The notes beneath the pieces are model-generated. The model saw nothing but the letters and a program-made list of their open reading frames with translations. It made no database searches and was not told where the DNA came from. A program made the translations under genes and the position numbers. Shown piece by piece: positions 16,690-26,276 of a stretch of 64,000 nt of DNA. This stretch comes from Thiohalomonas denitrificans (GTDB lineage Bacteria > Pseudomonadota > Gammaproteobacteria > Thiohalomonadales > Thiohalomonadaceae), in assembly GCA_020725115.1 (NCBI GenBank), contig DYFR01000009.1, forward strand, positions 1-64,000, given 5' to 3'. Positions within the stretch are counted from its first letter, which is position 1. The number at the start of each line of letters is the position of its first letter.

Positions 16690-16726
16690 GGGAGAACTCC
16701 GTGGGTTTTGACTGGAATGGGCGCTA

Positions 16727-16765
16727 CCGTACAAATGTTGACTATTGTTGTCAACATTTGTACGG
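16727..16765 (-). promoter_or_regulatory. Perfect 16-bp inverted repeat over a putative promoter
   Basis: Arms CCGTACAAATGTTGAC (16727-16742) and its exact complement (16750-16765) flank 7 bp. Read on the minus strand, TTGACA is followed 17 bp later by TACGGT, a plausible -35/-10 pair for the Sel1 gene. There is no T-run, so an operator fits better than a terminator. Confidence 0.55.
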
Positions 16766-16812
16766 ACGAATGACGCGCAGTGTAGCGCGGATGGCTGGGG
16801 AGGGGGGGCGGC

Positions 16813-18213
16813 TCAGGCCGCCATGATGCCGGCCATTTCGTCCAGCCCGGGGCGGGATTCTTCCAGCACCTTGCGGGTTACCTCGGCCACCCTGGCGGCA
16901 TCCAGGCCGAGGGCGGTGAGGATTACCGGCGGCGCCTCGTTGCCGGCGGCGTCGCTGGGCTGACGGCCCTTGAGCAGGTGTTCGGCCAGCAATACCAGAT
17001 TGGCGTAGGCGGCATGGGGGCCGCTGTAATATTCATTGTGGTGCTCCAGTACGGTGGTGACCACCTCCGCCGGCATCTCCCAGCCCTGCATCAGCCAGTT
17101 GCCGATCTGGGTGTGCTCCACCCCGAGCACCCGTTTTTCGATCAAGGTTACCGGCACGCGCGGGTTGGTGGCCACCGCCTTGTTGAGCAGGTAGAACTCG
17201 GCCTGGAACAGGTGGGCCAGGGCGGCAAAGCCGATGTCGTGCAACAGGCCGGACAGATAGACCAGGCCCGGCTTGCCGCGGGTGGCGGGGGGCAACAGGG
17301 TGTTGAGCGCCTGGGCCAGGCCGGCGGTGTAGACCGAGTGCCGCCAGAAGGAGCGCATGCCCAGCGGCCCGTCCGCCGGCATGCGCAGGGCACGCGAGGC
17401 GCTCAATCCCAGGGCAATATGCAGCACCAGGTCGAAACCCAGCACCTGGGTGATGGCATCCTGCAGGGACTCCACCCGGCCGCGGTAGCCGTAATAGGCG
17501 GAGCGGGCATAACGGATGACCTGGGCCGCCAGCATCGGGTCGGTGGCGACGATGGCCGACAGCTCGGCGATGGTGGCCCTGGGATTGTTGCGCAGCAGCA
17601 GCAGCTGCCGGGTTGAGTCAGGCAGGGGCGGCAGCGAAGTCAGGTCACGGATGCGCTGTTGCAGGTTTTCCGGATGCAGCCCCTTGATGGTCGGTGAGGC
17701 CTCGGCGGAAACGAATTCGTATTCGTCGCGCCCGGCCAGATTGGCGGCGGGACGGGAGAACTGCAGCTGGCGTGACTGGCCATGCAGGCGCATGAAATCG
17801 GCCCCGCTCAGCACCATCAGCGCATCATGACTGCCCGGCTCGAAGCAGACTTGCGGCATCACGGCGACCTGTCCGTCAATGATGGCGGTCAGCCCATAAG
17901 GCTGGGCCAGGGGGGGGATGGAGCCGGGCTCGCAGTCAGGGAAGGTACCGGCCAGTCGTTCCTGCGACACCGGTTGCAGGGCGCGGCCCAGCTGCTGGCA
18001 CAGATTGGTGAAGTCGAGCATGTGGCTGGCGGGCAGCACGGCCATCACCATGCCCTGCGCATCCTCCAGCATGACCGCGCGCACCATGCGCCGGTAATCG
18101 ACCTTCGCCGCCTGGGCGGCTTCAATCAGTGTCCGCGTCGGCGCATGGGGCATGAGGCGGAAGGGCACGCTCTGGGCATTGAGATAGGCCTCGATGTGAC
18201 GGCTCGGTTCCAT
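16813..18213 (-). CDS. YbaK-like/HDOD two-domain protein
   Basis: The 466-residue protein begins with a YbaK/prolyl-tRNA-deacylase-like domain (about 1-155: HIEAYLNAQSVPFRLMPHAPTRTLIEAAQAAKVDYRRMVRAVML). An HDOD domain follows at about 190-390 (LTSLPPLPDSTRQLLLLRNNPRATIAELSAIVATDPMLAAQVIRYARSAYYG; SGLLHDIGFAALAHLF; LEHHNEYYSG). HDOD domains resemble HD phosphohydrolases but mostly act in signalling without catalysis. In this protein HDIG and HHN remnants are visible. Whether the YbaK part deacylates tRNA is unknown. The gene lies between the Sel1 gene and murU, divergent from murU. Confidence 0.85.
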   Translation of the reverse strand: MEPSRHIEAYLNAQSVPFRLMPHAPTRTLIEAAQAAKVDYRRMVRAVMLEDAQGMVMAVLPASHMLDFTNLCQQLGRALQPVSQERLAGTFPDCEPGSIPPLAQPYGLTAIIDGQVAVMPQVCFEPGSHDALMVLSGADFMRLHGQSRQLQFSRPAANLAGRDEYEFVSAEASPTIKGLHPENLQQRIRDLTSLPPLPDSTRQLLLLRNNPRATIAELSAIVATDPMLAAQVIRYARSAYYGYRGRVESLQDAITQVLGFDLVLHIALGLSASRALRMPADGPLGMRSFWRHSVYTAGLAQALNTLLPPATRGKPGLVYLSGLLHDIGFAALAHLFQAEFYLLNKAVATNPRVPVTLIEKRVLGVEHTQIGNWLMQGWEMPAEVVTTVLEHHNEYYSGPHAAYANLVLLAEHLLKGRQPSDAAGNEAPPVILTALGLDAARVAEVTRKVLEESRPGLDEMAGIMAA

Positions 18214-18229
18214 GACGGTATCTCCGTAA

Positions 18230-19737
<1,508 letters not shown>

Positions 19738-19754
19738 CCTTTTGTAGAGTCAAA

Positions 19755-19790
19755 AGCCGTCAACGCAAAGACGCCAGGGTCGCAAAGTTT
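19755..19790. repeat. AACGCAAAGACGC repeat
   Basis: A short GCAAAGACGCCAGG element just after the FNR-like gene, related in wording to those at 41278-41300 and 41733-41806. The rest of the gap (to 19994) holds no gene; it contains the candidate FNR box. Confidence 0.5.
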
Positions 19791-19914
19791 TTTTCTGTGG
19801 GTGTGGACCTGCCGCAATGAAATGCGGCGCCATCCCCGAGCTTCAGAATAACCGTTGCCGACAGGCGCATTCGATACAAACTCCTTTGCGTTTAACGCAT
19901 TTGCTTCCCGCGTA

Positions 19915-19928
19915 TTGCGATATATCAA
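19915..19928 (+). promoter_or_regulatory. Candidate FNR box
   Basis: TTGCGATATATCAA matches the FNR consensus TTGAT-N4-ATCAA at 8 of 10 positions. It lies 67 bp upstream of the ATG at 19995 and downstream of a gene for an FNR-like regulator, consistent with oxygen-dependent control of the following operon. Confidence 0.5.
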
Positions 19929-19994
19929 TGCAAGCTCCCATCTCGGAGCTTTACCATACAACTCAAGTATTGGCTTGTTCCGCGGAGGAATTGC

Positions 19995-20951
19995 ATGAGC
20001 CAGGAATCACGCATCAAATATTTGCCCATCTCCGCCTTCGCCACGGTGATGGGGTTGAGCGGCTTCACTATTGCATGGGAAAAGGCGCAGACATTGACGG
20101 GATTTTCCGGCGTTGCCGTTACCTCGTTGGTGGTCACGGCATTGCTGTTTGTCATCCTGGTGCTCGCCTACGGCAGCAAGTTGTTGCTGCACCGTGCCGA
20201 AGTGCTGCAGGAATTGCACCATCCGGTGCGGCTCAGTTTCTTTCCCACCATCTCCATCAGCCTGGTGTTGCTGTCCATCGCCACGCTGGAAATCAACCAC
20301 GGCCTGTCGCTAGTGCTGTGGGTGGGCGGCAGCGCGCTGCACCTGCTGTTCACCCTGTACGTGCTCGGCGCCTGGATCAACCACGAGCACTTCCAGATCC
20401 AGCATATGAATCCAGCCTGGTTCATTCCGGTGGTGGGCAACATCCTGATACCCATCGCCGGCGTGAGTCACGGTTACGTCGAGATATCCTGGTTCTTCTT
20501 CAGTATCGGCCTGCTGTTCTGGCTGGTGCTGCTGACCATCGTGTTCTACCGCATCATTTTTCACGCCCCGTTGCCGGGCAAGCTGGTGCCGACGCTGTTC
20601 ATCCTCATCGCACCGCCGGCCGTGGGTTTCATCGCCTATGTGAAGCTGACCGGTGGCATCGACGTGTTCGCGCGCCTGCTGTATTACGCCGGCCTGTTCA
20701 TCACCCTGCTGCTGTTTACCCAGGTGCAGCGCTTTGCCCGCCTGAAGTTCTTCCTCTCCTGGTGGGCGTATTCCTTTCCGCTGGCGGCCATCACCATTGC
20801 CACCCTGGTCATGTATCAGCAGCTGGGTCACGGTTTCTTTCTGGGTCTCGGCGTGGTGTTGCTGGCGGTGTTGACCATGGTGATTGGTGTGCTGCTGATA
20901 CGTACGGCACTGGCTGTCGCACGGCGCGAGATCTGTGTAGAGGAAGATTAA
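19995..20951 (+). CDS. SLAC1/TehA-family anion channel or transporter
   Basis: The 318-residue inner-membrane protein has about ten hydrophobic helices and the tellurite-resistance/dicarboxylate-transporter signature: YLPISAFATVMGLSGFTIAWEKA at the start and HMNPAWFIPVVGNILIPIAG in the middle. Family members pass small anions such as chloride, nitrate, sulfite or dicarboxylates; the substrate is not evident here. A strong GGAGG precedes the ATG. It is first in a three-gene operon with a DUF protein and a NifX-like protein, behind a candidate FNR box. Confidence 0.87.
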   Translation: MSQESRIKYLPISAFATVMGLSGFTIAWEKAQTLTGFSGVAVTSLVVTALLFVILVLAYGSKLLLHRAEVLQELHHPVRLSFFPTISISLVLLSIATLEINHGLSLVLWVGGSALHLLFTLYVLGAWINHEHFQIQHMNPAWFIPVVGNILIPIAGVSHGYVEISWFFFSIGLLFWLVLLTIVFYRIIFHAPLPGKLVPTLFILIAPPAVGFIAYVKLTGGIDVFARLLYYAGLFITLLLFTQVQRFARLKFFLSWWAYSFPLAAITIATLVMYQQLGHGFFLGLGVVLLAVLTMVIGVLLIRTALAVARREICVEED

Positions 20952-20972
20952 TCCAACGACAGGTGGCTGCTC

Positions 20973-21371
20973 ATGAAACAAACGCTCTTGCAGGAAAAGT
21001 ATCCGGTATTCACCGTCGAGCTGAACAAGGATGAAACCACCGGGACATCGGTGGATGCCATCATCGAATTCCTCAAGGCGCGTATCGACGAAACGCCGGA
21101 TGCGGTGTTTATCGCCGTGTTCGATCACTACGCCCACACCAAGTCCCTGCCCGAGGGTGAGATCGCGCCGGAGATCCTCGATGCCAAGAATCTGATCTTC
21201 TGCTTCGGTGTCAAATTGCCGAATCCGGCGGTACTGGCGGTGCGCCCGCGTTCCATCGGCGTGGCCGAGCTGGCCGACAGATTCGTCATCACCTTCATGG
21301 AGGCGCCCATGCCACGCGCCAACCAGGCGATGGAAAGCTGGGCACATGCGCTGAAGAACACAGTGAGGTAG
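20973..21371 (+). CDS. Conserved hypothetical protein (possibly DUF6858)
   Basis: The 132-residue soluble protein begins MKQTLLQEKYPVFTVELNKDETTGTSVDAIIEFLKARIDETPDAVFIAVFDHYAHTKSLPEGEIA and continues with a predicted alpha/beta core (AKNLIFCFGVKLPNPAVLAVRPRSIGVAEL). I recognise the pattern only as a family that accompanies SLAC1-type channels in sulfur-oxidising and related bacteria. No catalytic motif is evident. It sits 21 bp after the channel gene and 5 bp before the NifX-like gene, so it should act with them. Confidence 0.7.
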   Translation: MKQTLLQEKYPVFTVELNKDETTGTSVDAIIEFLKARIDETPDAVFIAVFDHYAHTKSLPEGEIAPEILDAKNLIFCFGVKLPNPAVLAVRPRSIGVAELADRFVITFMEAPMPRANQAMESWAHALKNTVR

Positions 21372-21376
21372 CCGTC

Positions 21377-21745
21377 ATGCGCATCGCTGTCACCAGCCAG
21401 AATTTCCGTACCGTCACCGGCCATGCAGGCAAGTCGCGCCGCTTTCTGGTCTTCGAGGCAACAGCCGGAACCGCCCCGCGCGAGGTGGAGCGCATCGACC
21501 TGCCCAGGGAAATGTCCTTCCACGAATTCCACGGCGAGGGCGCCCATCCGGTGGATGGTGTCGATGCCGTGATCACCGGGAGCTGCGGTGCCGGTTTTGC
21601 GCGCCGCCTCGCCGGGCGCGGTATCCGTGTGGCGGTGACGCAGCAGGAAGACCCGCTGGCCGCAGTGCAATCCTATGTTGAAGGCAGCCTGACTCCGCTG
21701 GAGCCCGGGCAGATGGCGGATCATCATCACGGCCATGATCACTGA
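21377..21745 (+). CDS. NifX/NifB-type iron-molybdenum cofactor-binding domain protein
   Basis: The 122-residue protein starts MRIAVTSQNFRTVTGHAGKSRRFLVFEA and contains VDAVITGSCGAGFARRLAGRGIRVAVT, the fold and glycine-rich loop of the NifX/NafY/NifB-C family that carries metal clusters. A single cysteine and a C-terminal His-rich tail (MADHHHGHDH) could bind metal. There are no nitrogenase genes nearby, so a general Fe-S or metal-carrier role is more likely. It is the last gene of its operon and is followed by a strong terminator. Confidence 0.8.
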   Translation: MRIAVTSQNFRTVTGHAGKSRRFLVFEATAGTAPREVERIDLPREMSFHEFHGEGAHPVDGVDAVITGSCGAGFARRLAGRGIRVAVTQQEDPLAAVQSYVEGSLTPLEPGQMADHHHGHDH

Positions 21746-21776
21746 TACGACCGTCTGATTCTCTGGTGATGAAAGC

Positions 21777-21804
21777 AAAAACGCCGGCTTGCGCCGGCGT
21801 TTTT
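21777..21804. terminator. Bidirectional intrinsic terminator
   Basis: AAAAACGCCGGC, a TTGC loop and GCCGGCGTTTTT form a 12-bp stem with A and T runs on both sides. It ends both the NifX-like operon (plus) and the TonB-receptor gene (minus). Confidence 0.92.
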
Positions 21805-21821
21805 GATTACAGGGTACGCCG

Positions 21822-24101
21822 TTAGAACTTGACGTTCACGCCGGCATAGATGGAGCGGCCCATGCCGGGAACCGGCGTGCCCCAGGGCACATCGGTACCG
21901 GACATGGTCTTGCCCTGGCCGAGATAGGCGCCGCCCAGCGGGTGGTTGTAGAACGTATCAAGTACGTTCTCGATACCCACGTCGAAGCGGGCCTGCTTCC
22001 AGGTGTAGCTGCTGCGCAGGTGGAGCAGGCCGTAGGCGCCGGTCTTCATCTCGTTACGGGTGGCCGACACGTCCTTCTTCTCCGCCACCAGCTCAACCTC
22101 CGCCGTGTTGCTCCAGCTGCCGGTGCGTTGCACCACCGCCATCTTTGCATTGAGCGGCATGATGTTGGCAAGGTTGTCGCCGGTAGTGTCGTTCTCGCCG
22201 CGGGTGTAGCTCACCATGCCGGTAGCGGTAAAGTTCCCGTACGCGGTGTTCTCTGCCAAGGGGAAATGGCCGGAGATATCCAGGCCGTACAGGCGGGCCG
22301 ACTGGTTGACGAATTTGAGGTACACAAATGCGTCAGTGACGGTCAAATTTCCTGCCGTACAGGCATTGCCGCCAGACGAACAGCGTGCGGTATCGATGTA
22401 ATCGGAGACGTAGGTGTAATAAGGAGATATCTTAAGCCCCCACTTTTCCTCTGCCGCATCGTGCCAGTCGAAGCTGGCGCTGACGGTGTGGGCAATCTCC
22501 GGCTTCAGGTCGAGGTTGCCGACATAGCCATTGCCATCACCGGTCCAGTTGATCATGCGCATCGCCATGCCGTGGGTCGACCAGGTATAGCGTTCATACA
22601 GGTTGGGTGAGCGGGTCTTCTGGGCAAGGCCGAACTCGATGGTGCGTGTAGCGTCCGGGGTGAAGCGTGCCAGCAAGGTGAGATCGATGTTGTTGTCGGT
22701 CTTCTTGCGGTTGGCGGTATTGAAGGCGGTTGCATCAGCGGGGCTGAAGGTTGAGCTGTAGCCCTGTACTTCGCCGGCATTCATGTCCACCTGTTCGCCG
22801 CGCACACCGAACTGGGTCAGCCAAGCAGTGCTCCACTGTGCCTCCCACTCGCCGAACAGTGCCAGACGATCGCGTTCGCCATCATGGATGTTCCAGAATA
22901 CGTTGGGCCACATGCCCTTACCGGACGGGTCCCACCAGTCATCCAGCCGGTATTGCTGTACTTCACCACCCACGCGCAGCAAATCACGTGCGGACAGGCG
23001 GATATCCGCCTTCACAACGGCGCCGCTGTTCTTGCCCTCGGTGTCCATCGGCATGCCGGCGGCGCAGCCCGTGTTGCCCCCGGCAATCGTGCACGAGGCA
23101 CCATCCGGTGGCGTTCCTGTGTTGGATCCATACCAGTACAGCTTGTCATCAAAGAACTGCATCTTGTGCCGGGTGCGCTCCTGGTAGACGCGGGCATCCA
23201 GCATGCCCCAGTCCAGCTCGGCCGTATGACGCAGGTTGATCTGCTTGCTGTCGTTGCCGGTCATGTCCATGCGCTGGTTGACCCAGCCCTGGTAGGGAAT
23301 GTCCTGTTGGCCGAGCTTGAGCTCAGTGAGATGGTTTTCGTTGCGCATGGCCAGGCTGAGCGACCGGTTGGTGGACTTGTACATGGACGAGCCTACCTCG
23401 TCGCCATCCAGCCAACCGCGGCCGGCGGCCGCGAGGCCGGCGTCCTTGAAGTTGTCACCGGCGGTGTAATTGCCAGACTGGGTCGTCGAGCTGGTATAGG
23501 TCATGCTCAGGGTTTCGCTGGCGGCGGTTGCGCTCAGGTTGTCACCATAGGCATCACCATTGCTGCGATAGAAGAAGCCGGCCTCGCCTGTGAACAAGCT
23601 CTCATCACCGGTCTTGGCAAAGCGCGGGGCAGGGGAGTCCACCAGGATGGTGCCGCCGATGCTGTCGCCGCCGACGCTGACCGGGGTGATGCCGGCGAAC
23701 ACCGTGGCGCTGCCGACGTTGCTCGGATCGATATAGGAGAGCGGCGGGTTCATGTGGTTGCCGCAGGCGGAGATCAGGTCCATGCCGTCGACCTTGATGC
23801 GCAGGCGGTCATCGGCCAGGCCGCGAATCACCGGCAGGCCGGATACGCCACCACTGGTCTGGATGGTGAGGCCCGGTACATTCTTCAGCAGGCTGGCGGT
23901 GTCACTGGTGGCGGGCCGCAGGGACTGCAGGGTTTCCGCGCTGACAGCCGTGGCACTCGGGGGCAGGGTTTCAGACAGTGGTGATGCGGTGACCGAAATG
24001 GTCGGCACGTGCGCCTCCTCGGCGATGGCGGCGCCATGGAGGACGGTGGCGATCAGTGACGCAAGCAGTGCCCGTCGATGGCGGAATGCAGGGTGTTTCA
24101 T
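21822..24101 (-). CDS. TonB-dependent receptor, OprC/NosA (copper) type
   Basis: Starting at 24101 gives 759 residues with a signal peptide (MKHPAFRHRRALLASLIATVLHGAAIA). A TonB-box region, a plug domain (DTASLLKNVPGLTIQTSGGVSGLPVIRGLADDRLRIKVDGM) and a 22-strand-type barrel ending in aromatic KF follow. In the plug, ISACGNHMNPPLSYIDP holds C113 and M117 (C-x3-M), the pattern that binds copper in OprC, so copper uptake is the best guess. GGAG precedes the start; the ATG at 24158 would add 19 residues ahead of the signal peptide. It is divergent from a sigma-54 activator that may control it. Confidence 0.87.
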   Translation of the reverse strand: MKHPAFRHRRALLASLIATVLHGAAIAEEAHVPTISVTASPLSETLPPSATAVSAETLQSLRPATSDTASLLKNVPGLTIQTSGGVSGLPVIRGLADDRLRIKVDGMDLISACGNHMNPPLSYIDPSNVGSATVFAGITPVSVGGDSIGGTILVDSPAPRFAKTGDESLFTGEAGFFYRSNGDAYGDNLSATAASETLSMTYTSSTTQSGNYTAGDNFKDAGLAAAGRGWLDGDEVGSSMYKSTNRSLSLAMRNENHLTELKLGQQDIPYQGWVNQRMDMTGNDSKQINLRHTAELDWGMLDARVYQERTRHKMQFFDDKLYWYGSNTGTPPDGASCTIAGGNTGCAAGMPMDTEGKNSGAVVKADIRLSARDLLRVGGEVQQYRLDDWWDPSGKGMWPNVFWNIHDGERDRLALFGEWEAQWSTAWLTQFGVRGEQVDMNAGEVQGYSSTFSPADATAFNTANRKKTDNNIDLTLLARFTPDATRTIEFGLAQKTRSPNLYERYTWSTHGMAMRMINWTGDGNGYVGNLDLKPEIAHTVSASFDWHDAAEEKWGLKISPYYTYVSDYIDTARCSSGGNACTAGNLTVTDAFVYLKFVNQSARLYGLDISGHFPLAENTAYGNFTATGMVSYTRGENDTTGDNLANIMPLNAKMAVVQRTGSWSNTAEVELVAEKKDVSATRNEMKTGAYGLLHLRSSYTWKQARFDVGIENVLDTFYNHPLGGAYLGQGKTMSGTDVPWGTPVPGMGRSIYAGVNVKF

Positions 24102-24360
24102 GGTTACTCCTTGTCGCTTGTTGTTTGGATTGAGACTGACTCCTGATATGCACGCCATGTACCAGCGCCTGTGTTTGCTGTTGATTCAACCGGTTATGTG
24201 AACCCGTTCCTGTTTTTGCCGGGCATGGCTGCGGCATATGACCCGCTTGTGTGTGATACGCCTTGCTGGTGGGGCTGCGGCGATGCTGCCAGGGATTCCG
24301 TCGGTGGCTGCCACTGTTGGCATATACTCCGCCTGACTGACGTAACTGGCGGAGATTTCC

Positions 24361-25686
24361 ATGCCCCACTCCAACCTGCCCGAAATTCCGGCCGAGCTGC
24401 TGTCCATGCTTGATGTGTTTGTCGAGCCGGCGGCCCTGCTTGGCGCCGACTACCGGATCCTCGCCACCAATCACGCCTACCGTCGCACCTATGGCGACGG
24501 TCATTCCCTCAAGACCCGCTTCTGCTACGAGGTGTCGCACCACTACGCCATCCCCTGCGATCAGGCGGGCGAGAACTGTCCGCTCAGGAATGCGCTGGAG
24601 AGTGATACAGCGCAGCGGGTGCTGCACCTGCACCACACCCCCAATGGCGAGGAGCATGTGGACGTGGAGATGACGCCAATCCGCGACACCGAGGGCAACA
24701 TTCGCTTCCTGCTGGAGCGCATGCGCGTCAGCCGCCTGGCCAGCCCGATCCCCAGTGCCGGCGGACTGGTGGGGCGCTCGCCGGTATTCAACAAGGTGCT
24801 GGAGCTGGTACAGCGGGTGGCGCCCAGCGAAAGTACCGTGCTGTTGCTGGGCGAGTCGGGTACCGGCAAGGAGCTCATTGCGCAGGCGGTGCACGAGGCC
24901 AGCGTGCGCCGCAACGGCCCCTTCGTGCCGGTGGACTGCACCGGCCTCACCGAAACCCTGTTCGAGAGCGAACTGTTCGGCCACGAAAAGGGTTCCTTCA
25001 CCGGCGCGCAGGCGCGCAAGTTCGGCCTGGTGGAAGCAGCGCGCGGCGGCACCCTGTTCCTGGACGAAATCGGCGAGATCCCGCTGGCGCAACAGGTCAA
25101 GCTGCTGCGCCTGCTGGAGAGCGGCACCTTCCGCCGTGTCGGCGGCATCGAGCCGCAAAAGGCCGACTTCCGCCTGATCTGCGCCACCCACCGTGATCTG
25201 AAAGCCATGGTCGAGGCTGGCACCTTCCGCCGTGACCTCTACTACCGCATCAATGCCTTTCCCATCCTCCTGCCTTCACTGAGCGAACGCAGCGAGGATT
25301 TGCCGCTGCTGGCGGAAAGCCTGCTGCAACGCGTCTCCGGCGAACGTCGCCTGCGCCTCGGCGACGCCGCCCTGGCCTGCCTGCGCAGCTACAGCTTCCC
25401 CGGCAACATCCGCGAACTGCGCAACATCCTCGAACGCGCCGCCCTGCTCTGCGACGGCAAGGTGATCCTCCCGGAGCACCTGCCGGAAGAATGCTGCCTC
25501 GACGGCGAGGCCCGCCCCCTGCGCGGTGCCCTGTTCGGCGAAGTGATTCCGCTGGAGGATGTGGAACAGCGCTACCTGCTGTGGGCCCTGGCCCGCTTTC
25601 AGGGCGACAAGCGCGCGCTGGCCGAGCAGCTCGGCCTCTCCGAGCGCACCCTCTACCGCAAGCTGCGCGAACTGCGCGAGAAGTGA
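24361..25686 (+). CDS. Sigma-54-dependent transcriptional activator with Cys-bearing PAS domain
   Basis: The 441-residue protein has an N-terminal PAS-like domain (about 10-125) with cysteines at 55, 66 and 73 (FCYEVSHHYAIPC...ENCP). An AAA+ domain follows, with Walker A GESGTGKE (164-171), a sigma-54 contact loop GSFTGA (211-216, the usual form being GAFTGA) and Walker B TLFLDEIG (231-238). A Fis-type helix-turn-helix ends the protein (RALAEQLGLSERTLYRKLRELREK). The cysteines could sense metal or redox state. It is divergent from the OprC-like receptor. TGGCATATACTCCGC upstream keeps GG-N10-GC but lacks the TTGC core, so only a weak sigma-54 site; TATACT inside could serve sigma-70. Confidence 0.9.
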   Translation: MPHSNLPEIPAELLSMLDVFVEPAALLGADYRILATNHAYRRTYGDGHSLKTRFCYEVSHHYAIPCDQAGENCPLRNALESDTAQRVLHLHHTPNGEEHVDVEMTPIRDTEGNIRFLLERMRVSRLASPIPSAGGLVGRSPVFNKVLELVQRVAPSESTVLLLGESGTGKELIAQAVHEASVRRNGPFVPVDCTGLTETLFESELFGHEKGSFTGAQARKFGLVEAARGGTLFLDEIGEIPLAQQVKLLRLLESGTFRRVGGIEPQKADFRLICATHRDLKAMVEAGTFRRDLYYRINAFPILLPSLSERSEDLPLLAESLLQRVSGERRLRLGDAALACLRSYSFPGNIRELRNILERAALLCDGKVILPEHLPEECCLDGEARPLRGALFGEVIPLEDVEQRYLLWALARFQGDKRALAEQLGLSERTLYRKLRELREK

Positions 25687-25700
25687 TCTCTCTGTCGAAC

Positions 25701-25775
25701 TCCCTCCCCACGCGTGGGGAGGGGCGGGGAGGGGGATTTCCTCCCCCACGACAGTGGGGGTGGCCGGGAGGGGGT
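25701..25775. repeat. GC-rich CTCCCC/GGGGAG palindromic repeat
   Basis: Two hairpins in tandem: CTCCCCACGCGTGGGGAG and CCTCCCCCACGACAGTGGGGG. It follows the sigma-54 activator stop and may act as a terminator. Confidence 0.65.
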
Positions 25776-25874
25776 ACTTGTACCAATGAATCGGAATGTG
25801 TGGAAAAATGACCAAACTGCGTCGTGTGTATACAGGAACACAGCATGCCGCAGCCGGGGGCTACTGGAGGCGTC

Positions 25875-26111
25875 ATGATGAAAAAGATATCTGCTGCTGA
25901 CATCGCGGAAATGCCGGTGGATGAAAGAATCCAGTTGGTTGAGGACATATGGAACTCCATCGCCGATTTGCCTGAATCGGTTGCGGTGCCCGAGTGGCAC
26001 AAGGCGGAACTGGAGAAGCGGCTGGATGCCTATCACGCCAATCCAGCAGAGGGCTCTCCCTGGAGCGAGGTAAAGAGAGGGCAACTGGGGTCAGAACACA
26101 GATTCCACTAA
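25875..26111 (+). pseudogene. Orphan addiction-module antitoxin with replaced C-terminus
   Basis: The reading frame begins MMKKISAADIAEMPVDERIQLVEDIWNSIADLPE, the start of the small 'addiction module component' family that pairs with RelE/ParE-like toxins. GGAGG precedes 25875. After SPWSEVK the expected ending is lost and the frame runs into a GGGTCAGAACAC inverted repeat, ending RGQLGSEHRFH. No toxin gene follows, so the module looks decayed by the repeat insertion. The 78-residue product may still be made. Confidence 0.65.
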
Positions 26112-26137
26112 TATTGGCAACATCCGTGTTCTGACCC
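26088..26137. repeat. GGGTCAGAACAC inverted repeat
   Basis: Perfect 12-bp arms GGGTCAGAACAC and GTGTTCTGACCC enclose 26 bp. The wording resembles repeats associated with REP-type (RAYT) transposases, from memory. It interrupts the antitoxin gene. Confidence 0.7.
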
Positions 26138-26276
26138 TGCTTACTTGTAGCAATCCCTCGGGGTGTAGTTGCCTTGACAGGTATACACTATGGAACGCCA
26201 GTATTTACGTCGAGGAAAGCTTGGTATACATCAAGACCTTGCCGGCTGACAGGTTCCTTCCGCGGGCGAGGTGTTG

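Noticed and set aside
19817-21034. Plus-strand frame of 405 codons
   Set aside because: Overlaps the SLAC1-family gene in another frame; the latter has a strong ribosome site and membrane helices.
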